64,000 bases of DNA from Sphingomonas sp. Leaf357 (GTDB lineage Bacteria > Pseudomonadota > Alphaproteobacteria > Sphingomonadales > Sphingomonadaceae): the NCBI RefSeq assembly GCF_001423845.1, contig NZ_LMPM01000003.1, forward strand, positions 62,001-126,000, written 5' to 3'. Positions 7,905-19,547 of this stretch are shown one piece after another (the first letter of the stretch is position 1; each line of letters begins with the position of its first letter). The notes under the pieces were generated by a model. It did no database searches, was not told the DNA's origin, and was given only the letters and a program-made list of their open reading frames with translations. A program made the translations under genes and the position numbers.

Positions 7905-9926
7905 CTAGGAAGCGAGCCCCGCCAGAATTCCCGGCGTCAGGATCTGCGGCAACACCTGCGGTGCCTTCGCCCCCGGCGCATAATACAGGTACAGCGGCAC
8001 ACCCGCGCGGTTATGCTGCTCGATGAACCGCCCGAGCGTCGCGTCGCCGTCCGTCCAGTCGCCGACCAGCACCGCCACGTTGTTCCTGGCGAACGCCGCG
8101 CGAGTGGCGTCCGTATCGATCGCCGCCGCCTCGTTGACCTTGCACGTCAGGCACCAATCGGCGGTGAAATAGGCGAATACCGGCCGGCCCTGCGCGCGCA
8201 GGTCGGCGAGCTTCTTCTCGCTGAACGCCTCGGCACCCGTGGCTTGCGCGGCCTGCGCCGGCGCCGGGTGCACCAGCGCTGCCGAGGCGACTCCGACCGC
8301 GACCAATACGATCGCGCCGATGATGCCGAAGCCCAGTCCCCGCGCCTGCCGCCGCCCCGAAACCCACAGCACCAACGCCACCGCCAGCGCCGCGCCCAGC
8401 CCAAGCGTCAGCCCGTCCACCCCGGCCTGCCGCCCCAGCACCCATGCGAGCGCCAGCGCCGTCAGCCACATCGGCACGCTCAGCACATGCCGGAACGTCT
8501 CCATCCACGCCCCCGGCTTGGGCAGAAGCCGCCGCATGCTCGGCACGAAACCGAGCGCCAGGAACGGCAAGGCCAGCCCCAGCCCCAGCCCCGCGAACAC
8601 CGCCAAGGCCGCCGCCCAGGGCAGCACCAGGGCCGCGCCCAGCGCCGCGCCCATGAACGGCCCGGTGCACGGCGTGGCGATGAACGCCGCCAGCGCGCCG
8701 GTCGCGAACGCCCCGCCGACGCCGCCCGCCTGATTGACGAAGCGCGGCGTCGGGATCTCGAACAGTCCGGCCAGATTGAGCGCGATCGCCACGGTCAGCA
8801 GCAGGAGCAGCACCACCACGCGCGGATCCTGCAACTGGAACGCCCAGCCGACCGCACTGCCCCCGGCGCGCAGGCCCAGGATCAGCCCGCCCAGCGCCAG
8901 GCACACCGCGATCACGCCCGCCGCATAGGCCAGCGCCTCGCGCCGCGCCGCGCCCTCGTCGAGATGCCCGCGCGCGAGGCTCAGCGCCTTGAGGCTCAGG
9001 ATCGGAAACACGCACGGCATCACGTTCAGGATCAACCCGCCCAGCACCGCGCCGGCGAACGCGATCAGCGCGCCCAGCAACCAGCCTTCGCTCGCCGGAG
9101 CATCGCCCGCGGCCACCGTGCCCGGCACCGCCGACACCGCCAGCGCCTGATCCTTGCCGATCCGCAACACGCCCTCGATCGGCACGCCGCCGTTCGTCGC
9201 CTTGGTCGAGATCACCAGCCGGTCGCCCTCGCGCGTCACCGTCTGCGGCGCGGCGTAATCGATCACGCCGGTGGTCAGCGGGAAGAAATAGGCGTCGGCC
9301 AGCGGCGCGCCGGCCGGATACGGCACCGCGATCGTCGCCTTGCCATTCTCGACCTGCAACGTCGCCTTGGCATCCAGCGGTCTGGGGATCGCACGCCGCC
9401 AGGCATCGAATTCGGCCCGCACGTCCGGCGCGACCGAACCGTCGCCGACCACCAGATCGGTCGCCAGTTCCGCCCGCTCCGGCACGCACACCGTGCTGGT
9501 ACAGACGAGGTAATCCATCTTCAGCCGCACCGGCAGCTTCGTGCCCACCGCGAGTCCCGCCGGCACCTTCAGCGTCACCAGCGGCGCATAGGGCGTCTCG
9601 TAGACATAGTTCATCAGCCCGGCGATCAGCAGCGTGCCCGGCACCGGATAGACCGGCGCACCGGCCGTCACGCCCTGCGGCAGGGTCCAGTCCAGCTTCG
9701 CCGGAAACCCGGCATCGCCGGGGTTCGACCAGTAACCGTGCCAATCCTTTTGCGGCCGCGTGTCGAGCGCCAGCGTCACCTCGCTTCCCGCCTTGGGCCG
9801 GGCGGTTTCCGCCACCAGCCGGATCGCGAGATGCGGCCCCGCCCCCAGCGCGCCCGGGCCTTCCGCCGAGGCGGGTGCGGCGAAAACGGCCAGCACCGTC
9901 ACAATCATGACCCAAAACGCGCGCAT
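7905..9926 (-). CDS. DsbD/ScsB-like thiol:disulfide interchange protein
   Basis: Membrane protein of 673 residues that carries electrons from cytoplasmic thioredoxin to periplasmic proteins. A signal peptide (MRAFWVMIVTVLAVFAAPASA) leads to an immunoglobulin-like periplasmic domain with a cysteine pair in DYLVCTSTVCVPE. The multi-pass DsbD core follows, with cysteines in NVMPCVFP and ATPCTGPF, and then a C-terminal thioredoxin domain with the redox motif WCLTC (C592, C595). The start at 9926 is chosen because it gives the signal peptide. The domain order fits ScsB/DsbD proteins. Divergent from the phosphatase gene, sharing a 100-bp promoter region. Confidence 0.9.
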   Translation of the reverse strand: MRAFWVMIVTVLAVFAAPASAEGPGALGAGPHLAIRLVAETARPKAGSEVTLALDTRPQKDWHGYWSNPGDAGFPAKLDWTLPQGVTAGAPVYPVPGTLLIAGLMNYVYETPYAPLVTLKVPAGLAVGTKLPVRLKMDYLVCTSTVCVPERAELATDLVVGDGSVAPDVRAEFDAWRRAIPRPLDAKATLQVENGKATIAVPYPAGAPLADAYFFPLTTGVIDYAAPQTVTREGDRLVISTKATNGGVPIEGVLRIGKDQALAVSAVPGTVAAGDAPASEGWLLGALIAFAGAVLGGLILNVMPCVFPILSLKALSLARGHLDEGAARREALAYAAGVIAVCLALGGLILGLRAGGSAVGWAFQLQDPRVVVLLLLLTVAIALNLAGLFEIPTPRFVNQAGGVGGAFATGALAAFIATPCTGPFMGAALGAALVLPWAAALAVFAGLGLGLALPFLALGFVPSMRRLLPKPGAWMETFRHVLSVPMWLTALALAWVLGRQAGVDGLTLGLGAALAVALVLWVSGRRQARGLGFGIIGAIVLVAVGVASAALVHPAPAQAAQATGAEAFSEKKLADLRAQGRPVFAYFTADWCLTCKVNEAAAIDTDATRAAFARNNVAVLVGDWTDGDATLGRFIEQHNRAGVPLYLYYAPGAKAPQVLPQILTPGILAGLAS

Positions 9927-10026
9927 CGGAATCCCAGTCTGTAACGTCGGCCTGCAACGATCTTGTCGGCATCGATCGTCTTGCCCATAGCGGGGCCGTC
10001 CCCGCTTTGCACCCGAAGGAATTCCA

Positions 10027-11700
10027 GTGGCCCTAAAACTGAAAGTGCCCGCCAGCCTGGCCGCCATCATCGCCATTACGCTGGCCGGAACGGCGGTCTT
10101 CGCGCAAAGCGCCCCGGCACCCGCGCCGACCCCTGCCCCCGCCCCCGCCCCCAGGGGCGCGCCCAAGCTGATCGTCGTCGTCTCGGTCGATCAATTCTCC
10201 GCCGATCTGTTCGGCGAATACCGCAAGAGCTACGACGACGGCTTCGCCAAGCTGATGCAGGGCGGCGTGTTCCCCTCGGGCTATCAGAGCCACGCCGCGA
10301 CGGAGACCTGCCCCGGCCACTCCACGATCACTACCGGATATCGCCCGGCGCATACCGGCATCATCGCCAACAATTGGGTGGATCAAAGCGCGCCGCGCAA
10401 GGACAAGACGGTCTATTGCGCCGAGGACGAGAGCGTTTTCGGCACCGATTCGTCCAACTATACCGTGTCCGACAAGCATCTGCTCGTGCCGACGCTCGGC
10501 GAACGCATGAAGGCGGCCGATCCGCGCACCCGGGTCGTATCGGTCGCGGGCAAGGATCGCGCGGCGGTGATGATGGGCGGCCACACGGTCGACGAACTCT
10601 GGTGGTGGAACGGCAAGGCGTTCGTCAGCTACGCCGGCCGCGCGACGCCGGCGGTGGTGACGCGCGCCAACACCGCGCTCGCCGCCGTGCTGGCCAAACC
10701 GCAGCCGGCCTTGCCGATCCCCGCCAGTTGCGGTGCCCGCGACAAGGCGGTCGCGCTCGGCGGCGGCAAGTCCGTCGGCACCGGGCATTTCGACCGTGCC
10801 GCCGGCGACGCCAAGGCCTTCCGCGCCTCGCCCGCCTTCGATACCGGCATCTTCGCGCTCGCCGCCGGGCTGGTGCAGGACATGAAGCTGGGCCAGGGGC
10901 CGCAGACCGACATCATCACCGTCGGAGCCTCAGCCACCGACTATATCGGCCACACCTACGGCACCGAGGGGGTCGAGATGTGCATCCAGATGACCGAACT
11001 CGATCGCAATCTGGGCGGCTTCCTCGACGTGCTCGACGCGAGCGGCGTCGATTACGAGGTCGCGCTGACCGCCGATCATGGCGGCAACGACCTGCCCGAA
11101 CGCGAAATCCTGTCGAACATTCCCGAGGCGCAGCGCGCCGACGTCGCGCTCGCGCCTGCCGTGATCGGCAAGGCGATCGGCGAGAAGCTCGGCCTTACCA
11201 CGCCGGTGCTGTTCGGCGACATCCCGAATGGCGACGTGTGGATCTCAACCGCGATCACGCCGGCGCAGCGCACGGCCGTGCAGGCCGAGGCGATCGCGCG
11301 TTACAAGGCGCTGCCGCAGGTCGCCGCCGTGCTGACCGCCGCGCAGATCGCCGCCACGCCGATGCCGAGCGGCGCGCCCGAAACGTGGAGCCTGATCCAG
11401 AAGGCCCGCGCCTCGTTTTACGCCCGCCGCTCGGGCGACCTGATCGTATTCCTCAAGCCGCGCGTCACGCCGATCCCGAACCCCGGCGGCGGCTATGTCG
11501 CGACTCACGGCAGCCCCTATGATTACGATCGTCGCGTGCCGATCCTGTTCTGGCGCAAGGGCATGACGGGGTTCGAACATCCCGCCGGCGTCGAAACGGT
11601 CGATATCGCGCCGACCTTGGCCCATACGATCGGCCTGAAAGTGCCGGGCGTGGACGGCAGGTGCCTGGATCTGAAGGCCGGAGGCGCGCCGTGCAAATGA
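10027..11700 (+). CDS. phoK: PhoK/SPAP-type secreted alkaline phosphatase
   Basis: Periplasmic or secreted phosphomonoesterase of 557 residues in the nucleotide-pyrophosphatase-like branch of the alkaline phosphatase superfamily. The leader LAAIIAITLAGTAVFAQ precedes an Ala-Pro linker (residues 29-42). Metal ligands are seen in VVSVDQF (D55) and TADHGGND; the nucleophile should be threonine 94 in ATETCPGH, by alignment with the TKTFP motif of NPP enzymes, followed by TTGYRPAHTGIIANN. Length and motifs match PhoK of Sphingomonas sp. BSAR-1. The start is a GTG with a clear AAGGA ribosome site six bases upstream. The symbol rests on family resemblance only. Confidence 0.87.
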   Translation: MALKLKVPASLAAIIAITLAGTAVFAQSAPAPAPTPAPAPAPRGAPKLIVVVSVDQFSADLFGEYRKSYDDGFAKLMQGGVFPSGYQSHAATETCPGHSTITTGYRPAHTGIIANNWVDQSAPRKDKTVYCAEDESVFGTDSSNYTVSDKHLLVPTLGERMKAADPRTRVVSVAGKDRAAVMMGGHTVDELWWWNGKAFVSYAGRATPAVVTRANTALAAVLAKPQPALPIPASCGARDKAVALGGGKSVGTGHFDRAAGDAKAFRASPAFDTGIFALAAGLVQDMKLGQGPQTDIITVGASATDYIGHTYGTEGVEMCIQMTELDRNLGGFLDVLDASGVDYEVALTADHGGNDLPEREILSNIPEAQRADVALAPAVIGKAIGEKLGLTTPVLFGDIPNGDVWISTAITPAQRTAVQAEAIARYKALPQVAAVLTAAQIAATPMPSGAPETWSLIQKARASFYARRSGDLIVFLKPRVTPIPNPGGGYVATHGSPYDYDRRVPILFWRKGMTGFEHPAGVETVDIAPTLAHTIGLKVPGVDGRCLDLKAGGAPCK

Positions 11701-11759
11701 TCGCGCGGCGTCATCGCCGGTAACCTGACGGCAACGGATCGGCGTTATCTGCGAACGCC

Positions 11760-12173
11760 GTGAACCAGCGTTTCATCATCACCACCTTCGCCGCCTGCAT
11801 CTTCATGTTCGCCGCGATCTTCGCGTTGACCGCGCCCGCATCGCTGCCGCGACCGGCGGCAAAGGCGGATGCCGCTCCCGCCTCCCCCGAAGCGGTGATG
11901 TATGCCGATTGCAACGCGGTGCGCGCCGCCAACGCGGCTCCCCTGCGCGCCGGTCAGCCGGGGTATCGCCCGGCGCTGGATGCCAACATGAACGGCGTCG
12001 CCTGCGAGACCGTCGGTGGCGCGCCCGCACCCGCTGTCGTCGGCACCTCGCCCTCCACCGCCGCCCCGCCCCCGGCCGATGTCGCGCCCCCAGCCGATTT
12101 CGCGCCGCAGCCGCCGGTCGAGGCTCCGAGCCCGCCGTCGCAGCAGCGGGCCGAACCGATCACGCTGACCTGA
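11760..12173 (+). CDS. Excalibur calcium-binding domain protein, exported
   Basis: 137 residues beginning at a GTG. An N-terminal hydrophobic segment (residues 5-27) is a signal peptide or anchor. The excalibur domain follows with its invariant pattern: YADCNAVRAANAAPL, then GQPGYRPALDANMNGVACE, containing the paired cysteines and a DxNxNG calcium loop like that of EF-hands. The C-terminal 50 residues are Ala/Pro rich and low in complexity. The family is extracellular and binds calcium; the cellular role is not known. It follows phoK by 59 bp in the same direction and may share its transcript. Confidence 0.85.
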   Translation: MNQRFIITTFAACIFMFAAIFALTAPASLPRPAAKADAAPASPEAVMYADCNAVRAANAAPLRAGQPGYRPALDANMNGVACETVGGAPAPAVVGTSPSTAAPPPADVAPPADFAPQPPVEAPSPPSQQRAEPITLT

Positions 12174-12185
12174 AACGGCGGGCGT

Positions 12186-13118
12186 CTACCGCGTCTCGAA
12201 CGCCCTGATCCCCGGCCCCAGCCGGTTCGCCCCGATCGCCAGCCGCGCATGGCTGTAATCCGCCACGAACGCCGGATTGCCGCGCGCACCCGGGGCCATC
12301 CGCGCGTCGTTGTCCGCGATGTTCAGGCCCGCCGACGGATAGGTCCTGGCCTCGGCCCCGACGACGATCAGCGCGCCGGCATTCTCTTTCGCCCGGCCCT
12401 GCACGAAGGTGTTGCCGGCGATCACCCCGGTCGCGCCCTCCGGCAGGTCGATCATGTAATTGGTCCTGGTGCCGCGGGTATCGTCGAAGCTGTTGCCGCT
12501 GATCGTCACGTTGGGCACGCGCAGCTTGACGTAATGCCCGCCGGTGCCGCGTTCGAAACGCGAATTGGTGATCGTCACCGATCCATTGTTGCCGAGATAG
12601 ATTGCGTGGCTGCAATTCACCGCCTGGTCGCATTGGCCAAGGCCGGAAAAGGTCGAGCGATCGATCACGATCCGCTGCCCGCGCGGCTCTCCGCCGAGGA
12701 TCCCCTCCTGGCTGTCGAGAAACATGGAATTGCGCACGGTCAGGTCGCCCATCTCGGCGCGGATGCCGGCGCCGTTGCCGTCGCTCACGCTGAAGCCGCG
12801 GAACACCAGCCCGTCGACCACCGATCCGTTGCCGCGCAGCACGAACGCGGCCTTGTCCTCGCACACCGTGCCGTCGAAGATCGCCGTGCCGGGCGTGACC
12901 GCCTTGAACGTGATCCGCCCGCCCGCCTGCACGGTGCATTCGCGATAGGTGCCCGGCGCGATCAGGATCGTCGCCGTCCCCATCCGCACCGCTTGCACCG
13001 CCTCATCGAGGGTGGCGAAGCCCCTGCCGGTCTCGGCGATCGTGAAGGGCGCGCGGTGCGTCTGGGCGGAGGCGGACGCGCCGAGGGCGATGGCGAACAA
13101 GGGGAGCATTCGGCGCAT
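12186..13118 (-). CDS. Exported right-handed parallel beta-helix protein
   Basis: 310 residues with a signal peptide (MRRMLPLFAIALGASASAQ). The body has repeated short strands with the pectin-lyase-like rhythm typical of parallel beta-helices: GGRITFKAV, GDLTVRNSMFLDS, GQRIVIDRSTFSG, GSVTITNSRFERG, VPNVTISGNSFDD, TGVIAGNTFV. No polysaccharide-lyase catalytic motif can be recognised, so the substrate is unknown. The ATG at 13118 is chosen because it yields the signal peptide; the frame upstream runs into palindromic repeat D2. It converges with the excalibur gene, only 12 bp apart. Confidence 0.85.
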   Translation of the reverse strand: MRRMLPLFAIALGASASAQTHRAPFTIAETGRGFATLDEAVQAVRMGTATILIAPGTYRECTVQAGGRITFKAVTPGTAIFDGTVCEDKAAFVLRGNGSVVDGLVFRGFSVSDGNGAGIRAEMGDLTVRNSMFLDSQEGILGGEPRGQRIVIDRSTFSGLGQCDQAVNCSHAIYLGNNGSVTITNSRFERGTGGHYVKLRVPNVTISGNSFDDTRGTRTNYMIDLPEGATGVIAGNTFVQGRAKENAGALIVVGAEARTYPSAGLNIADNDARMAPGARGNPAFVADYSHARLAIGANRLGPGIRAFETR

Positions 13119-13161
13119 TGTGAGACTTTCAAATCGATCTCGGCGAAGCACGCCAACCCAT

Positions 13162-13252
13162 CCCCGTTCGTGCTGAGCCTGTCGAAGCACCGTTCTTCTC
13201 GTCAACGCTCGGGAAGAAGAACGGCCCCTCGACAGGCTCAGGGCGAACGGGG
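13162..13252. repeat. Palindromic repeat, family D (copy D2)
   Basis: About 91 bp; arms CCCCGTTCGTGCTGAGCCTG and the complementary GGGCGAACGGGG. It lies between the beta-helix gene and the end of metH. Near match to the repeat at 2130-2217. Confidence 0.88.
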
Positions 13253-13321
13253 ACAGGCCCGCGCACGCATCTTGGTCGATACATGCCCCCGGATACCGCG
13301 CCCGTGAACCCGAATTGAGGG

Positions 13322-15976
<2,655 letters not shown>

Positions 15977-15988
15977 CTATCTTTTCTT

Positions 15989-16093
15989 CCCCCCTCCCGC
16001 GTGCGGGAGGGGTCGGGGGAGGGCCTGACCGACATCAGGCGATGCTTGGGAGGCACTGCCCTCCCCTAACCCCTCCCGCAAGCGGGAGGGGAA
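15989..16093. repeat. Palindromic repeat, family F, between the metH halves
   Basis: Arms rich in CCCCTCCCGC and GCGGGAGGGG, each itself a small hairpin (CCTCCCGCGTGCGGGAGG and CCTCCCGCAAGCGGGAGG). It fills the whole gap between the two metH genes. The loop contains GACATCAGGCGATGC. Confidence 0.8.
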
Positions 16094-16096
16094 TTT

Positions 16097-17143
16097 TTAC
16101 GCCGCCATCGTCATCGGCTCCAGCCCGGCAAGCTTCGTCCGCACGGCCGGCTGCGCCACCTGCCGCGCCGGCAACCCAGCCACCGCCTTGGCCATCGCCG
16201 CGATATGCGCCGGGGTCGATCCGCAGCATCCGCCGAGCACGTTCACCTGCCCGGCCTGCGCCCATTCCAGCACCAGCCCGGCGGTCGTGTCCGGCATCTC
16301 GTCATATTCGCCCAGCTCGTTGGGCAGGCCGGCATTGGGATAGACCATGATCAGCGTGTCCGCGATGTCGGAGAGCGTGCGGACATGCGGCCGCAACTGC
16401 TCCGCCCCGAACGAACAGTTCAGCCCGATCGTCACCGGTCTGGCATGCCGCACCGCGTGCCAGAACGCCTCGACCGTATGGCCCGACAGGTTGCGCCCGG
16501 ACAGGTCGGTCAGCGTCATCGACATCATGATCGGCACGTCGCGGCCAAGGTCGTGCGACGCTTCCAGCGCGGCCATGATTCCGGCCTTGGCGTTCAGCGT
16601 ATCGAACACCGTCTCGATCAGGATGAAATCGACGCCCCCCTCGATCAGCGCGTCGATCTGCTCGCGGTACACGGTCTTGAGGTAATCGAAATCGATCTCG
16701 CGAAAGCCCGGATCGTTGACGTCGGGCGACAGCGACAGCGTCTTGTTGGTCGGCCCGATCGCCCCGGCGACGAAGCGCGGGCGCCCGTCCTTCGCGGCAT
16801 ATTCGTCGGCCAGCCGGCGCGCGATCTGCGCCGAGGCGAGGTTAATCTCCTTCACCAGATGCTCCGCGGCATAATCGGCCTGGCTGATCAGGTTCGCGGA
16901 AAAGGTGTTGGTCGAGACGATGTCCGATCCCGCCTCGAGATATTCGCGCGTGATCGTCTCCGGCACCTCGGGCTTGGTCAGCGCCAGGATGTCGTTATTG
17001 CCCTTCTGGTCCTTGGCGAGGCCAAGATCGCCGGCATAATCCGCCTCGTTCAGCTTCCAGTTCTGGATCTCCGTCCCGAACGCGCCATCGGTGATCAGCA
17101 CGCGCTTGGCCGCTTCGGCGAGGAATTTTTCTCGGATATTCAT
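16097..17143 (-). CDS. metH1: Methionine synthase, homocysteine-binding domain (MetH N-terminal part)
   Basis: 348 residues forming a complete homocysteine S-methyltransferase barrel. It begins with the usual IREKFLAEAAKRVLITDGAFGTE region and has the zinc ligands of the family: cysteine in IGLNCSFGAE and the paired cysteines in LGGCCGSTPAHI. It accepts homocysteine and is methylated by the B12 domain of the downstream protein, giving methionine. In E. coli all four domains are one 1,227-residue chain; here a stop and an intergenic repeat separate this one. The split looks clean rather than a recent mutation, because each half has a proper start. The symbol only marks the split form. Confidence 0.93.
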   Translation of the reverse strand: MNIREKFLAEAAKRVLITDGAFGTEIQNWKLNEADYAGDLGLAKDQKGNNDILALTKPEVPETITREYLEAGSDIVSTNTFSANLISQADYAAEHLVKEINLASAQIARRLADEYAAKDGRPRFVAGAIGPTNKTLSLSPDVNDPGFREIDFDYLKTVYREQIDALIEGGVDFILIETVFDTLNAKAGIMAALEASHDLGRDVPIMMSMTLTDLSGRNLSGHTVEAFWHAVRHARPVTIGLNCSFGAEQLRPHVRTLSDIADTLIMVYPNAGLPNELGEYDEMPDTTAGLVLEWAQAGQVNVLGGCCGSTPAHIAAMAKAVAGLPARQVAQPAVRTKLAGLEPMTMAA

Positions 17144-17161
17144 GACTTGAAAATCCCTTCT

Positions 17162-17241
17162 TCATCCCAGCGAAGGCTGGGGTCTTTGTATTGTCCGGCG
17201 CGCCCTAGCCCCTTGAGATCCCAGCCTTCGCTGGGATGACG
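17162..17241. repeat. Palindromic repeat, family C (copy C1)
   Basis: Arms TCATCCCAGCGAAGGCTGGG and CCCAGCCTTCGCTGGGATGA, with GGTCTTTGTATTGT after the first arm. Fills the gap between metF and the metH N-terminal gene. Related copies at 31049 and 36371. Confidence 0.88.
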
Positions 17242-17248
17242 CTTGTGG

Positions 17249-18190
17249 CTACGCCGCCTCGGCCCGCTCCACACCCTTCGCCCGGATCCCGAGCAGATGG
17301 CAGATCGCGAAACTGAGTTCCGCGCGGTTGAGCGTGTAGAAATGGAAATCCCGCACGCCGCCGGCATAGAGCCGCCGGCACAGTTCCGCCGCGATCGTCG
17401 CCGACACCAGTTGCCGCGCCGCCGGATGATCGTCCAGCCCCTCGAACAAAGTCCCCATCCAGGATGGTACCACCGTGCCGCACATCGCCGACATGCGCTG
17501 CACCGCGCCGAAATTCATGATCGGCATGATCCCCGGCACGATCTCGGCATCGATCCCGGCCTTGGCCACGGCGTCGCGATACCGGAAGAACGTCTCCGCT
17601 TCATGGAAGAATTGCGTGATCGCGCGGCTCGCGCCGGCGTCGAGCTTGCGCTTGAGATTGTCGAGGTCCGCCACCGGATCGGGTGAATCCGGGTGGCATT
17701 CGGGGTAGGCCGCGACCGAGATCTCGAACGGGTGCAGCTTGCGCAGGCCCGCGACCAAAGCCGCCGCATTCTCATACCCGCCGACCGGCGACTGGAACTT
17801 CGCGCCCGCCACCGGCGGATCGCCGCGCAGCGCGACGATGTGGCGCACGCCGGCCTCCCAGTAATCGTTGGCGACCGCGTCGATCTCCTTGCGCGTCGCC
17901 TCGACGCAGGTCAGGTGCGCCGCCGCCGGGATGTTCGTGTCGCGCGCGATCCGCGCCACCGTGGCGTGCGTCCGCTCGCGCGTCGTGCCGCCCGCCCCGT
18001 ACGTCACGGACACGAAGCGCGGACCGAGCGGGCTCAGCGTCTGCACCGATTCCCACAGCGTCTCTTCCATCTTCTCGGTCTTGGGCGGAAAGAATTCGAA
18101 ACTCACCCGAGCATCGCTGCCGCCGACGTCCGCGAACATCGGAGTCGCCAGAGCGCGTCGCGCTTCCTGCATGTCCTTGACCGAAACCAT
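17249..18190 (-). CDS. metF: 5,10-methylenetetrahydrofolate reductase
   Basis: FAD-dependent TIM-barrel enzyme of 313 residues that reduces methylene-THF to methyl-THF, the methyl donor for MetH. The N-terminal signature SFEFFPPKTEKMEETLW is at about residues 30-46; VSVTYGAGGTTRERT and ALRGDPP also match the family. Two starts are possible: GTG at 18193 or ATG at 18190. The ATG is preferred because its A overlaps the TGA of sahR, the usual coupling. The gene lies directly between its regulator and its partner enzyme, so the operon makes and uses methyl-THF. Confidence 0.95.
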   Translation of the reverse strand: MVSVKDMQEARRALATPMFADVGGSDARVSFEFFPPKTEKMEETLWESVQTLSPLGPRFVSVTYGAGGTTRERTHATVARIARDTNIPAAAHLTCVEATRKEIDAVANDYWEAGVRHIVALRGDPPVAGAKFQSPVGGYENAAALVAGLRKLHPFEISVAAYPECHPDSPDPVADLDNLKRKLDAGASRAITQFFHEAETFFRYRDAVAKAGIDAEIVPGIMPIMNFGAVQRMSAMCGTVVPSWMGTLFEGLDDHPAARQLVSATIAAELCRRLYAGGVRDFHFYTLNRAELSFAICHLLGIRAKGVERAEAA

Positions 18191-19149
18191 CACGCTGCCT
18201 TCACCTCATGTAGCGGCGACCCGAGCTTGCGCCCGAGCCACAATTTCACCGTCAGTTCACCGCCCTCGAGCGTCTCGGTCCGCGCCGGCGCGAGGCCCGC
18301 GCTGGCGAACCAGACGGCGATCTGCTCGTCCGAAAAACCGAGGCGGGTATGCGCATCGCGCGCGCGTAGATCCTCGCGGTCGTGGCTGGCGAAATCCGCG
18401 ATCAGCAGCCGGCCGCCGGGGCTGAGCACCCGCGCCGCCTCGGCGATCGCGGCGCCGGGCTGTTGCGCGAAATGCAGCACGTGGTGGATGATCGCCGCAT
18501 CCGCCTCGTCGTCGCCCAGCGGCAGCGCGTAGAGATCGGCCTGACGCAGTTCGGCATTGACGAGGCCGCGTTCGGACAGCTTGGCCCGCGCCAGCCGCAG
18601 CATTTCCGACGACCGATCGATTCCCAGCGCATATTTCGCACGCCCCGCGAACAGTTCGAGCATCCGCCCGGTGCCGGTGCCGATATCGATCAGCCGCCCG
18701 ATCGGGGCCTCCCCCAGCACATCGGAAATTGCCGCCTCGACCTGCTCTTCGGCGACGTGCAGCGACCGGATCGCGTCCCATTGCCCCGCATTCGCCTCGA
18801 ACCACATCGCCGCCGACGCTGCGCGATCGGCGCGCACCGCCGCCAGCCGCGCCGCATCGGCCACCGCCCAATGGTCCGGCTCGATCCCGTTCCAGGCGTC
18901 CAGCGCGGCGACGACCGGCGCGACCTTGGCCGCGCTGCCGACGCCGACGAACACCCAGCTGCCCTCCTTGCGCCGCTCCGCGAGACCCGCGTCGCACAGG
19001 ATCTTCACATGGCGCGACACCCGTGGCTGGCTCTGGCCCAGAACCTGTGCCAATTCACCGACCGACAGCTCCATCGAGCGCAGCAGCGCCAGGATGCGCA
19101 GCCGCGTCGCATCGGCAAGCGCGCGGAAGATGTCGAGGGCCAGGGTCAT
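18190..19149 (-). CDS. sahR: SahR-like ArsR-family regulator fused to SAM-methyltransferase domain
   Basis: 319 residues. Residues 1-85 are an ArsR winged helix (FRALADATRLRILALL, SVGELAQVLGQSQPRVSRHVKIL); from about 130 on comes a class I methyltransferase fold with the nucleotide loop IDIGTGTGRMLELF and ALGIDRSSEML. This domain pair is that of SahR, which senses S-adenosylhomocysteine and represses methionine-cycle genes in Proteobacteria. Position supports it: first gene of the metF-metH unit, with a perfect palindrome 10 bp upstream of its start. The ATG at 19149 fits the conserved N-terminus; the longer frame reads into the operator. No metal-binding cysteines of arsenic sensors are present. 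Confidence 0.87.
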   Translation of the reverse strand: MTLALDIFRALADATRLRILALLRSMELSVGELAQVLGQSQPRVSRHVKILCDAGLAERRKEGSWVFVGVGSAAKVAPVVAALDAWNGIEPDHWAVADAARLAAVRADRAASAAMWFEANAGQWDAIRSLHVAEEQVEAAISDVLGEAPIGRLIDIGTGTGRMLELFAGRAKYALGIDRSSEMLRLARAKLSERGLVNAELRQADLYALPLGDDEADAAIIHHVLHFAQQPGAAIAEAARVLSPGGRLLIADFASHDREDLRARDAHTRLGFSDEQIAVWFASAGLAPARTETLEGGELTVKLWLGRKLGSPLHEVKAA

Positions 19150-19159
19150 TGCCTCAATA

Positions 19160-19181
19160 CATATAAAGATATCTTTATATG
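19160..19181. promoter_or_regulatory. 22-bp perfect palindromic operator upstream of sahR
   Basis: CATATAAAGAT followed directly by its exact reverse complement. AT-rich in an otherwise about 65% GC region, and just 10 bp upstream of the sahR start. This is the size and position of an ArsR/SahR binding site and predicts autoregulation of the whole methionine unit. Confidence 0.85.
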
Positions 19182-19267
19182 AGGTCAACGCGCGATAAGT
19201 TGCGGACCCAACACCCTGCCGTTAGCGTTACCGGCGCAACCTTTGCCAACTTCCAGGAGAATTATCC

Positions 19268-19546
19268 GTGAAGACGCTCGTCGCCATCGCAACCGTCGCC
19301 ATGCTTGCCGCCTGCTCGCCCGCCGCTCAGAACGAAACCGCCGAGGCCGCCGACCAGATCTCCGCCGACGCCAATGCGACGATGAGCGCCGCCGTCAACG
19401 ACACCGATGCCGCCGCCGATCGCGCCTTCGGCTCGGCCGAAGCGAAGCTCGACAATGCCGGCGCGGCGATCGGCAATGCAGCGGACAAGGCCGCCGACAA
19501 GACCGGTGCCGCACTGAAGGACGCCGGCAACGCGATCGAGGATTGA
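19268..19546 (+). CDS. Small Ala/Asp-rich lipoprotein
   Basis: 92 residues from a GTG with AGGAG about nine bases upstream. The leader MKTLVAIATVAMLAACSP ends in a lipobox (LAAC) with the modified cysteine at 16. The mature part is almost only Ala, Asp, Asn, Lys and Glu and looks like an amphipathic helix (AKLDNAGAAIGNAADKAADK), similar to entericidin-like or LEA-like stress proteins. Divergent from sahR. The next gene starts 1 bp after its stop and also encodes a lipoprotein. Function unknown. Confidence 0.75.
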   Translation: MKTLVAIATVAMLAACSPAAQNETAEAADQISADANATMSAAVNDTDAAADRAFGSAEAKLDNAGAAIGNAADKAADKTGAALKDAGNAIED

Positions 19547-19547
19547 G

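Noticed and set aside
7827..9944. 705-residue plus-strand ORF opposite the dsbD-like gene
   Set aside because: Composition is Arg/His/Gln-rich with no membrane or domain pattern; the opposite strand gives a complete DsbD-like protein.
9939..9969. Possible Pho box before phoK (CTGTAAC and CTGCAAC)
   Set aside because: The two half-sites are 13 bp apart, not the 11 bp needed, and match the CTGTCAT consensus poorly.
15977..16096. Frameshift or pseudogene splitting metH
   Set aside because: Both parts have intact starts, ends and domain borders, and the split occurs exactly between domains.
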